DNA of 45,344 nt from Micromonospora sp. H61 (GTDB taxonomy: Bacteria; Actinomycetota; Actinomycetes; Mycobacteriales; Micromonosporaceae): NCBI RefSeq assembly GCF_018070325.1, contig NZ_JAGPXY010000054.1, positions 1 through 45,344 of the forward strand, read 5' to 3'. The notes beneath the pieces are model-generated. The model searched no databases. It saw only the letters and a program-made list of their open reading frames with translations, and was not told the origin of the DNA. A program made the translations under genes and the position numbers. This document shows, piece by piece, positions 1 to 7,704 of this stretch. Within the stretch, counting starts at the first letter, position 1. The number at the start of each line of letters is the position of its first letter.

Positions 1-17
1 CTCGACTCCCGGGATGC

Positions 18-197
18 TTACGACCGGGACTTGTCCAGCTTCCAGCTCAGCGGACCCGGCAGGTCGACCCGGTGCGCACGGGCCTTGGAGTTCCAGGACC
101 AGCGACCGATCTTGATGCTCCACGAGGAGAAGCCGTTCTCGGTGAAGTTCAGGATGATCGGACCGTACTTCTTGCGCTTGCGAAACATGAGGCCCAT
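18..197 (-). CDS. Small DUF4236-like protein (59 aa)
   Basis: The 59-residue basic protein begins MGLMFRKRKKYGP and continues with short beta-strand-like stretches containing NFTENGFSSWS and PGPLSWK. The N-terminal FRK.....GP pattern followed by a Ser/Gly-rich strand and a late PG.LS is the pattern I know from DUF4236, a domain of unknown function found alone or at the N terminus of larger proteins. The ATG at 197 is preceded by GGGGAG about eight bases upstream, which is why the short form is preferred over the longer open frame. There is no signal peptide or membrane segment. It is monocistronic as far as can be seen, with the window edge downstream. Role unknown. Confidence 0.7.
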   Translation of the reverse strand: MGLMFRKRKKYGPIILNFTENGFSSWSIKIGRWSWNSKARAHRVDLPGPLSWKLDKSRS

Positions 198-348
198 CGG
201 AGGTCTCCCCTCGTCACCGTTCCCTGCCGTGTCGAGATCGAACATGCCCGAACCGACAACTTTTGAAACCCTCTCGCTGTCCGCCCTGGACGGTCGTCCA
301 CCGGGCACCGCAATCTCTATCCACCAGATAGGTGCTGCGGCACGGTAA

Positions 349-658
349 ACACTGGTCGGGGTGCTCCCGGCCGGCGACCACACGCAGGTCCGCCACTGGC
401 TGAGCGACAGTCCGTCCCGCGCCGGGCAGGCCCGCTTCAGCGCGACCCTCCAGATCGGTCACCTGCTGGTGGGCGTACGCGCCGCCGGGCTGGCCGCCGG
501 CCCGATGGCCGGGTTCGACGCGGCGGGTTGACCCGCGAGTTCGTCCCCGGTAGCCGGCACGAGGCGCTGCTGATGCTCAACCTGGGCCGCCCGGCCCGGA
601 CGCCTGGGAGCGGCGGCTGCCCCGGCTCAACACCGAGGAGGTGGTGTGGACGCTGTGA
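349..658 (+). pseudogene. Remnant of nitroreductase (RutE/malonic semialdehyde reductase-like), C-terminal half, two frameshifts
   Basis: Three successive reading frames together spell the C-terminal half of a nitroreductase of the RutE-like group: SATLQIGHLLVGVRAAGL then GPMAGFDAAG (frame of 361), TREFVPGSRHEALLMLNLGRPA (frame of 528) and DAWERRLPRLNTEEVV (frame of 599, stop at 656-658). The GPM-GFD motif and the LxNLGxP strand are characteristic of that family. Frame changes fall near 527-531 and 598-601, and the FMN-binding N-terminal half is absent upstream, where the frame starts after a stop at 346. It is therefore a non-functional remnant. It ends convergently 12 bp from the Rrf2 gene. 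The frame changes are seen directly; the family assignment is from memory. Confidence 0.75.
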
Positions 659-670
659 GCCGACCCGAGG

Positions 671-1126
671 TCAGCGCGGCTCCCACGCGTCGGGCAGCGC
701 GGTGAGCTTGCGGACGTGCGCGGGCAGTCGACCGCTGACGATCTCGGCGAGGCTCACCTCGTCGACGACCCGCCGCACGGCGGCGCGCACCGCCACCCAC
801 AGTCCGGGCAGGTTCTCCGCCGAGCCCTCGTACCGGGTCTCCTCGGGGCGCAGCCCGCGTACCCCGGCCAGTGGGCCCTCGACGGCGCGCAGCACCGCGC
901 CGACGGTCACCTCGCGTGGTGGACGGGCCAGTGTGTAGCCGCCCTCGGCGCCGCGCTGGGCGCGGACAACGCCGGCCCGGCGCAGATCCGCCAGGACCGC
1001 CTCCAGGAACTTGCGGGGCATGTCCTGCTCCGCGGCGATGGCCTGGGTGGACAGCAGCGAGGGGTACGCGGTGGCGAGGCTCAACGCCGCCCGTACCGCG
1101 TAGTCGCCGCGCGCGGAGATCTGCAC
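671..1126 (-). CDS. Rrf2 family transcriptional regulator without cysteines
   Basis: The 151-residue protein opens with MQISARGDYAVRAAL, the signature start of Rrf2 proteins, followed by a winged helix-turn-helix (about 24-65: LSTQAIAAEQDMPRKFLE, then the wing GAEGGYTLARP). In IscR/NsrR/RirA the next segment carries three cysteines that hold an Fe-S cluster. Here the whole protein contains no cysteine, so it cannot bind such a cluster in the usual way and probably senses something else or acts through protein contacts. The GTG start at 1126 is fixed by the family N terminus. It lies 7 bp downstream of the AraC gene on the same strand, suggesting co-transcription. The adjacent wrecked nitroreductase could have been its former target (inference). 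Confidence 0.88.
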   Translation of the reverse strand: MQISARGDYAVRAALSLATAYPSLLSTQAIAAEQDMPRKFLEAVLADLRRAGVVRAQRGAEGGYTLARPPREVTVGAVLRAVEGPLAGVRGLRPEETRYEGSAENLPGLWVAVRAAVRRVVDEVSLAEIVSGRLPAHVRKLTALPDAWEPR

Positions 1127-1133
1127 AGTGCCA

Positions 1134-2126
1134 TCATGCCCGCCCGGTGCCGCCCGGCCCTCCGGTGGGCGGCCCGGGTCTCGTGGCGTGCCCGCCGTTT
1201 GCGGGTTCGCCCGGGGTGCCGGGGCGGAACCAGCCGCCGTTGACGCCCGTCGACTCGGCCGGCGGTCGAGGTCGGACCACCCGGCCGGCCACCGGTTGAT
1301 CCCGGGCGGCCCGGAATGCGCCGGGGCTGACGCCGACCTCGCGGGTGAAGAAGCGCCCGAAGTTCGTGGGTTCGGAGAAGCCGAGCCGCCGGCCGATCTG
1401 GGCGATCGGCTGATCCGTCGCGGCCAGTAACCGGCCGGCCTGCAGCGCGACCCGCTCGTCGATGACCTGTTTGGCGCTGCGACCGGTGACGGCCAGGCAG
1501 GCCCGGGTCAGGGTCCGTACCGAGCAGCCGAGCTCGACCGCGTAGTCCTCCACCCGCCGGGTGTACGGGTAGCCGTGTTCCACCTCGCGGCGGAACCGGT
1601 GGAACGTCTCGTCCTCGGGGCGGGCCGGTGACCGGTCGTCGTGGGCCACGGCAAGCCGCAGCAGCAGCACTGCCAGTTGATGCCGGAGCAGCGCGCGGGC
1701 GATGGGGCCGTCGGGGTGCCGCCGGCAGTCCACCGCCAACTGGCTCACCTCGCTGATCACCGCGTCCTCGTCCTCACCGGCCAACTGCCGCCAGGTCGCT
1801 GTCGTGGTCAGGTCGACGTCGAAGCCGCGCAGCGTCTCGGCATCCCAGGCGACCACTGTGGCGTCGAACTGGGGGCCGGCGCAGCGCAGCACCTGGCCGG
1901 GGCGGACCCGCAGCAGTGTGCCGGGCCGGCACGGCAGCAGATGAAAGTCGAGTTCCGCGTCGCCGTGCCCACGCGTGGTGAGAATCAACAGCTCGCGCTC
2001 GACGATCACCGGCCGACGCCAGCCCGGGGCGCCGGCAAGATCGGCCAGCGCGAACGTGGCTATCTCGTCGGTGACGGGAGACGCCGTTCCGATCGATGGC
2101 GCGGGGGAGGGATCGGTGGAGACCAT
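1134..2126 (-). CDS. AraC family transcriptional regulator
   Basis: This 330-residue regulator has an N-terminal cupin-like sensing domain (about 20-110, with strands such as ELLILTTRGHGDAELDFHLL) and a C-terminal double helix-turn-helix of the AraC type (about 190-275), where RVEDYAVELGCSVRTLTRAC forms the first unit and IAQIGRRLGFSEPTNFGRFF the second; the latter matches the most conserved AraC signature. After the DNA-binding domain comes a 50-residue Gly/Pro-rich tail not usual for the family, which may be unstructured or reflect loss of an earlier stop. The start is divergent from the dehydrogenase at 2329 across about 200 bp, so that gene is the likely target. The inducer cannot be predicted. 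Confidence 0.9.
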   Translation of the reverse strand: MVSTDPSPAPSIGTASPVTDEIATFALADLAGAPGWRRPVIVERELLILTTRGHGDAELDFHLLPCRPGTLLRVRPGQVLRCAGPQFDATVVAWDAETLRGFDVDLTTTATWRQLAGEDEDAVISEVSQLAVDCRRHPDGPIARALLRHQLAVLLLRLAVAHDDRSPARPEDETFHRFRREVEHGYPYTRRVEDYAVELGCSVRTLTRACLAVTGRSAKQVIDERVALQAGRLLAATDQPIAQIGRRLGFSEPTNFGRFFTREVGVSPGAFRAARDQPVAGRVVRPRPPAESTGVNGGWFRPGTPGEPANGGHATRPGPPTGGPGGTGRA

Positions 2127-2328
2127 CGCCTGCGACGGTAGCCCGAACCGCAGGTCACCGCATCCCGATCGACGTTCGCAGCGGGAATCCGCGGCAAGCT
2201 GTGGGCTTGTCCCGGTCCCGACGGCCGGGCTACGTTACCCGGCGGTAGCGCCGTCGGTCGGCGATCCACCGGTATCCGCCGGCCACCCGACCGGCCGGCG
2301 GCACCCGCCGACTCGCGATGGGATGGGC

Positions 2329-3105
2329 ATGACGCAGCTGTTCTCGGTCGAAGGTAAGACGGTTCTGGTCACCGGCGGCTCGCGGGGGATCGGGCTGATG
2401 ATCGCCCAGGGCTTCGTCCGGGCCGGCGCACACGTGATCATCTCGTCCCGCAAGGCGGACGTCTGCGAGGCGGTCGCCACCACCCTGTCCGCCGAGGGGC
2501 GCTGCGAGGCAATCCCCGCCGACCTCAGCGACGACGCCGGCGCCGAGTCGCTGGCCGCCGCCGTACGCGAGCGCTTCGGCCACCTCGACGTGCTGGTCAA
2601 CAACGCCGGCGCGACGTGGGGCGCACCGCTGGAGGACTACCCCGAGGCCGCGTTCGACAAGCTCTGGGCGGTGAACGTCAAGGCCGTCTTCCGGCTCACC
2701 ACCGCGCTGCTGCCGGCGCTGCGCGCCGCCGCCAGCGCCGACGACCCGGCCCGCGTGATCAACATAGGGTCGATCGACGGCATCCGGGTGCCGATGATGG
2801 AGGTGTACGCGTACTCGGCCACCAAGGCGGCCGTGCACATGCTCACCCGCAGCCTCGCCCACCAGCTCGCCGGTGAGCAGATCACCGTCAACGCGATCGC
2901 GCCCGGCCCGTTCGAGAGCAAGATGATGGCGTTCGCGCTCGACGACCCGGCGAGCCGGGCCGCCATCGAGCAGCAGGTGCCGCTGGGCCGCATCGGGCGC
3001 CCCGAGGACATGGCCGGCACTGCCATCTACCTCTCGTCGCGCGCCGGCGCGTACCTCACCGGGGCGGTCATTCCCGTCGACGGCGGCATCACCACGCACG
3101 GCTGA
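2329..3105 (+). CDS. Short-chain dehydrogenase/reductase (RhlG/FabG-like)
   Basis: A 258-residue classical SDR with a Rossmann fold. The cofactor loop TGGSRGIG is at 15-22, NNAG at 91-94, the structural Asn at 115 (AVNVK), catalytic Ser148, Tyr162 and Lys166 (YSATK), and the C-terminal PVDGG typical of FabG-like enzymes. Arg41 and Lys42 after strand beta-2 (SSRKAD) favour NADPH. The overall sequence reminds me of RhlG-type beta-ketoacyl reductases, but the substrate is not determinable. ATG codons at 2323 and 2329 are both in frame; 2329 is chosen because it gives the usual short N terminus MTQLFSVEGK. The gene is divergent from the AraC gene and ends in a strong terminator. Confidence 0.93.
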   Translation: MTQLFSVEGKTVLVTGGSRGIGLMIAQGFVRAGAHVIISSRKADVCEAVATTLSAEGRCEAIPADLSDDAGAESLAAAVRERFGHLDVLVNNAGATWGAPLEDYPEAAFDKLWAVNVKAVFRLTTALLPALRAAASADDPARVINIGSIDGIRVPMMEVYAYSATKAAVHMLTRSLAHQLAGEQITVNAIAPGPFESKMMAFALDDPASRAAIEQQVPLGRIGRPEDMAGTAIYLSSRAGAYLTGAVIPVDGGITTHG

Positions 3106-3152
3106 GCACCGGCCGACCCAGGAACGCTGCCCGCGTACTCCCTGGGTGTGTG

Positions 3153-3191
3153 CCGGGGCCGCGCGGACTCGGCAGATCCGCGCGGCCCCGG
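3153..3191. terminator. Bidirectional intrinsic terminator-like hairpin
   Basis: A perfect 15-bp inverted repeat (arms 3153-3167 and 3177-3191, left arm ccggggccgcgcgga) encloses a 9-base loop. It sits between the convergent SDR and SsgA-like genes and can serve both. There is no U-tract, as is common in high-GC actinobacteria. Confidence 0.8.
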
Positions 3192-3218
3192 TATGGCCGG
3201 TGTTGCAGGTTCGGGCGG

Positions 3219-3650
3219 TCAGCGACCGGCGAGCAGCCGGTTCACCGCCGTGTCGACGTCCAGGTGCTCGGCCTCACGGCCGCGCGGGACGACGACGTAG
3301 GTCCGTCGAAGGAAACGCACCAGGACGCTGCGCGGCACCTCGAAGAGGGCGTTGCCGTCCGGTGACGAGAGGGCCAGCGCGACGAAGTCGCCGCGCGGTG
3401 TGGCCCAGGGCCAGACCCGCACATCCCCAATGCCGGCCGGCTCGTCCAGGCCGGTGACCAGAAGTTCGCGAGCGAACGACCAACTCACCGCCTCGCCCCC
3501 TGCCGATTCGGCATGGAACAGGACATGGACCGCATACGGGTCAGCAGGGTCGTAACGCAGACTGGCACGCACCGGCAAGGCGGTGGCGTCAGGTGCGACG
3601 AGCCTTAGCGACGTCTCGACCTCTACGGTCGTCGGTCGGATGACACTCAT
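3219..3650 (-). CDS. SsgA/SsgB family sporulation and cell-division regulator
   Basis: The 143-residue protein matches the actinobacteria-specific SsgA-like family throughout: an N-terminal strand region (MSVIRPTTVEVETSLRL), the YDPADPYAVHVLFH segment that is strongly conserved in SsgB, a WSFARELL motif, the VRVWP segment, and a C-terminal helix ending LDVDTAVNRLLAG. SsgB recruits FtsZ to future septation sites during sporulation, and paralogues (SsgA, C-G) tune septum placement or wall remodelling. Length is normal. The ATG at 3650 follows a GGGGGGAGAA ribosome site at good spacing. Which paralogue this is cannot be settled without alignment; the good match to the SsgB core makes SsgB likely. 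The 270 bp upstream (3651-3923) holds no gene and probably carries its promoter. Confidence 0.9.
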   Translation of the reverse strand: MSVIRPTTVEVETSLRLVAPDATALPVRASLRYDPADPYAVHVLFHAESAGGEAVSWSFARELLVTGLDEPAGIGDVRVWPWATPRGDFVALALSSPDGNALFEVPRSVLVRFLRRTYVVVPRGREAEHLDVDTAVNRLLAGR

Positions 3651-3923
3651 GGACGTTCTCCCCCCGGCACCGCTGCGGAACGCGCGTGTCCCGCTTTTCC
3701 CATACTCAGGTGCTACTCCTGGCTACGCTCCGCCATACGCTGACTTCACCCAGTGGTGGGAAGGGGGACGGAAAGGCCGCGTGAATGTGAGCATTCATGT
3801 AGGATTTCCGGTTCTGCCCAGTGCGTGATCCCGCCCGGTATCGGGTGGCTCAGTCGTCGACTTACTCCGGTAACGTCCAGTCGGCCGTTGCAGTGACGGG
3901 CCCGAGCGACACTGGGGGGTGAA

Positions 3924-4595
3924 ATGGTGACGAAGCAATCCTCAGTGGAGCCGGCGGCGGCGCCCGGCCCGCCGAAAGTCGCGGTCCGAGCAGCCGAAAA
4001 GCGGGGGTACGGAGTGCCGATGGAACAGCCCGAACGGGCCGGTCGGCCGGCGTCCGACGCCGGTCGTCCCGGTGATGATGGCGCCGGTCGTGGTGGCGAC
4101 GCCGCCGTTGGTCGTGGTGGCGGCACCGGTGTTGGTGGCCGTGCCGGCGTCGACGCCGGCCGTGGTGGCGGAGTCGCCGTGCAGGAGCGGCCGCGTCGGC
4201 CCCGCTGGCGTGAGCGGATCTCGCTGACCCTCGACCTCATCCGCGCCAACCCCACCGGCCGGATCGCACTCAAGATCTTCATCACCATCGCCGGTGCGCT
4301 GGTGGTGACCATCGGCATCGCCCTCATCCCGCTCCCCGGGCCGGGATGGCTGCTGGTGATCGCCGGCCTGGGCATCTGGGCCGTCGAATACCACTGGGCG
4401 CGCCGGCTGCTCGGCTTCACCCGCCGCCACGTCCACGGATGGACACGCTGGGTAACGAAACAGTCGCTGCTGGTGCGAATCGTGCTCGGCTCCGTCGGCC
4501 TGGTCTTCGTGGCCACGGTGGTCTGGCTGTCCCTCAAGTACAGCCTCGGCATCGACGTGGTAGCCGCGGCAATGCACTACCTCGCGACCCACTGA
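3924..4595 (+). CDS. TIGR02611/PGPGW family membrane protein with Gly-rich N-terminal tail
   Basis: The C-terminal half (about 97-223) contains the PGPGW motif at 138-142 in IALIPLPGPGWLLVIAGLG, flanked by predicted membrane segments at about 116-136, 141-156 and 185-206, with basic residues between them (HWARRLLGFTRRHVH). This is the actinobacterial putative transmembrane PGPGW family of unknown function. The first 90 residues are low complexity, rich in Gly, Arg and Ala with a repetitive RGG character and no hydrophobic segment, so they probably form a disordered cytoplasmic tail. The ATG at 3924 has GGGGGG a few bases upstream. The gene lies just before a tRNA gene and appears monocistronic. 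Confidence 0.85.
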   Translation: MVTKQSSVEPAAAPGPPKVAVRAAEKRGYGVPMEQPERAGRPASDAGRPGDDGAGRGGDAAVGRGGGTGVGGRAGVDAGRGGGVAVQERPRRPRWRERISLTLDLIRANPTGRIALKIFITIAGALVVTIGIALIPLPGPGWLLVIAGLGIWAVEYHWARRLLGFTRRHVHGWTRWVTKQSLLVRIVLGSVGLVFVATVVWLSLKYSLGIDVVAAAMHYLATH

Positions 4596-4645
4596 CCCCG
4601 GATTTCCGGTCCGGTTCCACGATCGGGTAGAGTCAGTGGCGCTGA

Positions 4646-4717
4646 GGGCGATTAGCTCAGTGGGAGAGCGCTTCGTTCACACCGAAGAGGTCGCTGGTTC
4701 GATACCAGCATCGCCCA
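4646..4717 (+). tRNA. tRNA-Val (anticodon CAC)
   Basis: All cloverleaf arms can be drawn. The acceptor gggcgat pairs with atcgccc. The D-arm is gctc...gagc. The anticodon stem cttcg/cgaag carries loop ttcacac, giving anticodon CAC that reads GUG (Val). The variable loop is aggtc, and the T-arm is gctgg-ttcgata-ccagc. The discriminator base is A and the CCA end is not encoded. A terminator follows 23 bp downstream. Confidence 0.97.
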
Positions 4718-4739
4718 CTCTCAGATTGCGCAGGTCAGA

Positions 4740-4772
4740 AGCCCGTTACCGGAGTCATCGGTAACGGGCTTT
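4740..4772 (+). terminator. Terminator after tRNA-Val
   Basis: A perfect 12-bp inverted repeat (arms 4740-4751 and 4759-4770, left arm agcccgttaccg) has a 7-base loop and is followed by two Ts. Position just after the tRNA supports a role in ending its transcript. Confidence 0.8.
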
Positions 4773-4912
4773 GCGGTATATGCCCTCACATTGGCAGCAG
4801 CACGGCTGCTTCTCGATTCGGGCCGCCATGGACCTGCCCGGTTGAGTGACCCGGGTGCGGTCCCGATCGGGCCTGCTGGCTGGAGAAGTCCTACCGCTAC
4901 CGACGCCCACCC

Positions 4913-5170
4913 TCACGAGCGGGTGTCCCCGCGCCGTGGCTCACGGGCTGAGTGATGGCCGCCGGTCCGGTGGTCCGCCCACTCGCCAGTCCCCATTGCG
5001 AGGTCGCGTAGGCCGCCCCAGCCCGCGAAGGTTGCGCTGGCCTGCAGTCGCCGTAGCGGGGCGATCGTCCGCGACGCTGTTTCGGTGGCCTGACGGCGCA
5101 GGGCGTCGTTCTCCGCGGCGAGATCGGCGATGACGGTGGCCGCGGCGTCATCCTGCGCCCCGATGCGGAC
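4913..5170 (-). pseudogene. Possible coding remnant in a 550-bp gene-poor stretch
   Basis: Between the tRNA terminator and the gene at 5327 there is about 550 bp with no intact gene. On the minus strand one open stretch of 85 codons begins straight after a stop codon and has no plausible start. It reads as a helical, coil-like segment (IADLAAENDALRRQ then TIAPLRRLQASATFAGW) that looks like real protein and not random translation. The AENDALRR pattern is the kind seen in recombinase-associated and transposase helper proteins, but I cannot assign it. Treated as a decayed fragment; nothing else is visible in 4773-5326 apart from the ribosome site of the next gene. Confidence 0.25.
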
Positions 5171-5326
5171 TCACCACCTCAACAGCCCGATGCAACGGCG
5201 GCTTCCGCACCATCGGGGCTGTGCGGTGTCGGAAATCGGCGCCGCCCAGCTGTAGGCAGCACTTCCGATGGTGACATCGACGTGCTTCGGTAAGCACACC
5301 ACCACCGCACTTCACTGGGAGTAGAG

Positions 5327-6361
5327 ATGACCCGGACTGTTCGGGACGGCTTCTTGGTCAGTCTGACCGCTGGCGCCCTCACCGCAACGCTGGGCCTGCC
5401 CGGCGTTGCCACGGCCGAGCCGAAGCACCGGCCCGTCCCGGTCTGCGCGCTCCGACCACTGCACTTACCAGCGGACATGAATGGTCGAGCTCTGGCGGTC
5501 GACCCGACTGGTCGGTTCATCGCCGGTATCGGCTACCGAATCGATGACGAAGATTCGCAGCCGCTACTGCTGCTCTGGGCCGGGCCGCCGCGCCGACCCG
5601 GGCCTGGGGTGGGGGACGAACCCCGCCTCACCGTCGTCACCATAGGAGCGCCGGGGCAAGTCGAGAGCATCAATCGGTACGGCGTTGCCGTCGGCAATGC
5701 CTTCGTCGACAACGTCTACCGCCCCTGGCGCTACCGCAACGGGCGCCTGGAGTGGTTACCCGTCCTGCCGACGGTCTCCAACACCTTGGCGCTGGGGATC
5801 AACTCACGCGGCGACATCGTTGGCCAGGGCGCCGTTGAGCAGACCGAGACGTCCCTGCCGCTGCTCTGGCCCGCCGACCGGCCGGGCACCGTCGAGGTGA
5901 TCGACGCCCCGTCCAACGCTAGCGCGAGGGAGATCCTCGACGACGGCACCATCATCGGTACCGCCGGCAGCTTCGGCTGGGTACGCCATCCCGACGCGAG
6001 GACGGACCGGCTCACCGCCCCCGGGGCCCGGTGGTCGGGGATCTCCGCGGCCCAGGGGACCTGGGCAGTTGGTCGCATCGGCACCGGCAGTGAGGACGGG
6101 GACAGCACCCTGGTGCGCTGGGACCTGCGGACTGACGTGGCATCCGCTGTGAACCCGGCGCTGGTATCGACGCAGGACGTCAACAGTCGGGGCACAGTGC
6201 TCGGCGACCGAGCCGTCGACCACGGCGACCGGCTCGTCGCCCTGGGCGGCGCCATCCCCGGTGTCCAAGACCCCTTCGGCTGGGGGATCGCCGATAACGG
6301 CCTCGTCGTAGGCTCGATCAACGGCTCCCGACTGCGCCCAGCGCGCTGGATCAACTGTTGA
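5327..6361 (+). CDS. Secreted HAF-repeat-like protein
   Basis: The 344-residue protein has a Sec signal peptide (MTRTVRDGFL start, hydrophobic core to residue 25, cleavage after ATA at 30). The mature part carries about six degenerate repeats of the type I-N-x-x-G-x-V-V-G: SINRYGVAVG, GINSRGDIVG, EILDDGTIIG, DVNSRGTVLG and GIADNGLVVG, spaced 40-60 residues apart. Between them are aromatic strand pairs such as YRPWRYRNGRLEW. This is the extracellular HAF-repeat pattern, which probably forms a beta-propeller-like fold of unknown function. The ATG at 5327 has GGGAG seven bases upstream. It is monocistronic with no terminator recognised. No catalytic motif is apparent, so a binding or structural role outside the cell is the safest reading. 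Confidence 0.75.
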   Translation: MTRTVRDGFLVSLTAGALTATLGLPGVATAEPKHRPVPVCALRPLHLPADMNGRALAVDPTGRFIAGIGYRIDDEDSQPLLLLWAGPPRRPGPGVGDEPRLTVVTIGAPGQVESINRYGVAVGNAFVDNVYRPWRYRNGRLEWLPVLPTVSNTLALGINSRGDIVGQGAVEQTETSLPLLWPADRPGTVEVIDAPSNASAREILDDGTIIGTAGSFGWVRHPDARTDRLTAPGARWSGISAAQGTWAVGRIGTGSEDGDSTLVRWDLRTDVASAVNPALVSTQDVNSRGTVLGDRAVDHGDRLVALGGAIPGVQDPFGWGIADNGLVVGSINGSRLRPARWINC

Positions 6362-6583
6362 AAATAGTCGGCACCACGGCTTGTGTCTCCTCACGTCGGA
6401 GGCCATGGATGCGCCGAGGGGTCCTTAAGCACCGGCAGTCACGGAGGCGGCTCCAGTTAAGTGGGCGGGTGGGTCGCCAGGTGGGGCCGAATGGTCGGCT
6501 GCTGCGCGATCGTGGGATGGCCTTCGCCACCGTCCGACTCAGCCCCGTTGAGTAACCGGCCCCGGCGGACGTGGCCGAGGCGT

Positions 6584-6730
6584 TCACAGCATCAGAGTGC
6601 CGCCCTGATACGCCCCGATCACCACGTCCTGGCCGCCGACCCGCCCGGCGATCACCTCGTCGATCGGCTGGGGATGTGAGCCGAGCTGCGACATGACGAT
6701 GCCCTCGTCTGGGGTGAGTGCCCGTCCCTG
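6584..6730 (-). pseudogene. Short C-terminal coding remnant
   Basis: The minus strand contains an uninterrupted segment reading PDEGIVMSQLGSHPQPI, then DEVIAGRVGGQDVVIGAYQG, ending GTLML and a stop at 6584-6586. Its composition and strand pattern look like the end of a real protein, and the internal ATG at 6694 would leave only 36 residues. Upstream it runs into the start of the plus-strand gene at 6748 with no start signal. I do not recognise the family. The rest of 6362-6583 shows nothing coding. Confidence 0.3.
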
Positions 6731-6747
6731 ACTGCGATGATCGACGC

Positions 6748-7164
6748 GTGACGCACATCCCGGACCTGGCGCCCTATGACTACTACCCGGGCTCCCCGGA
6801 CGCCATTGCCATTGGTTGGCTGGATTCGAGCATGCCCTTCACTGCAGGAGCCTGCCCGCGAGACGTTCGAGATCGGTTGGTGAGCCTCGGCGCCAGACCA
6901 GTACGGCTCATGCGTGGATACCACTACTGCCAGTTCTGCCAGGCGGCGGTCGAGCCTCCGCGCGTGATTCGGGCCGACATTCGGCTCTACGAAGCTCCCG
7001 ATGTTGCGCGCGGGAACGGCGAGATCTGGCTCACCGGAGCGGACGGGACGAACTTCGCTGCACCGGCGCTGATCGGCCACTATGTTGAAGAGCATCGCTA
7101 CCTGCCGCCTGATGGCTTCATCGAGGCGGTTCGGAGCGGTGTCTCCACCCCCGGCGTCGCATAG
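6748..7164 (+). CDS. Conserved hypothetical small protein with CxxC motif (DUF7919-like)
   Basis: The 138-residue protein starts MTHIPDLAPYDYYPGSPDA and contains IGWLD, PVRLMRGYHYCQFC with Cys61 and Cys64, and a final segment PALIGHYVEEHRYLPPDGFIEAV. I recall a widespread family of small actinobacterial proteins with the order DL.PY.Y....VGWLD...RG.H.C..C...H.Y.PP..F..A, now labelled DUF7919 as far as I remember; function unknown. The paired cysteines with nearby His59 could bind a metal. GTG at 6748 is chosen over the codon ten residues upstream because the family begins at this point. It is monocistronic, with opposite-strand genes on both sides. Confidence 0.7.
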   Translation: MTHIPDLAPYDYYPGSPDAIAIGWLDSSMPFTAGACPRDVRDRLVSLGARPVRLMRGYHYCQFCQAAVEPPRVIRADIRLYEAPDVARGNGEIWLTGADGTNFAAPALIGHYVEEHRYLPPDGFIEAVRSGVSTPGVA

Positions 7165-7277
7165 TGGGGATCCAGCTTCTGCCGGCCTCGGCTGGCAAGT
7201 AAGCAGCACGGCGACGACGCCGACGAGTTTTGGGCGGCGATGTGCGGGCCTGCTGGCAGACGCTGATTGTCGGCGGG

Positions 7278-7673
7278 CTACAGGTTGTTGATTCGGGCCA
7301 GTAGGTCTGCCTCGGTGAGGTTTTCCAGGACCGCGTCCTGCTTGCGGCCCAGGACCGCCAGCAGCTTCTCCTTTTCCAGCTTCTTGGCCGCCGCTGCCTT
7401 CGCCGCCTGGTCCTCCGCGAGGCGGACGGCGATGACGTGCTTGACGACCTCCAGCTTGATTTCCAAGGTTGCCTTGGCCGGATTGGCCTCGGTGGCCACG
7501 AACGACTCGGTGTCGACGGCCTTGAGCTCCGCGTTGACCGCCTTGGCCACATCATCGAGGCTGAAGCCGGACCTGGCGGTCAGCGGAAGCTCCCACAGCT
7601 GTTCCGTGGTCAGCAGTCCCTTGACCGACGGATAGCGGAACTTCTCCCGTGTGGCCTTCTCGAAAATGGTCAC
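7278..7673 (-). CDS. Small coiled-coil protein, second gene of a two-gene unknown module
   Basis: The 131-residue protein begins MTIFEKATREKFRYPSVKG, continues LLTTEQLWELPLTAR and GFSLDDVAKAVNAELKAV, then becomes a charged helix (residues about 70-115, with VVKHVIAVRLAEDQAAKAAA) likely to form a coiled coil, ending LTEADLLARINNL. No membrane segment or enzyme motif is visible. I recall similar proteins of this length and N terminus from tailed phages and scattered bacterial genomes, always without a known function (memory, not a search). The GTG start at 7673 is preceded by AGAGG. It lies 31 bp after the 669-residue gene on the same strand and is probably co-transcribed and co-functional with it. 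Confidence 0.75.
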   Translation of the reverse strand: MTIFEKATREKFRYPSVKGLLTTEQLWELPLTARSGFSLDDVAKAVNAELKAVDTESFVATEANPAKATLEIKLEVVKHVIAVRLAEDQAAKAAAAKKLEKEKLLAVLGRKQDAVLENLTEADLLARINNL

Positions 7674-7704
7674 GGTAGCCTCTCTGGAATATCTGGTTAA
7701 GGAA

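Noticed and set aside
3583..3828. 81-codon plus-strand frame overlapping the SsgA-like start
   Set aside because: No ribosome site, no family resemblance, and it begins antisense to the N terminus of a real gene.
5327..6361. Beta-lactamase or protease function for the secreted repeat protein
   Set aside because: No catalytic serine, metal or cysteine motif is present; only HAF-like repeats are visible.
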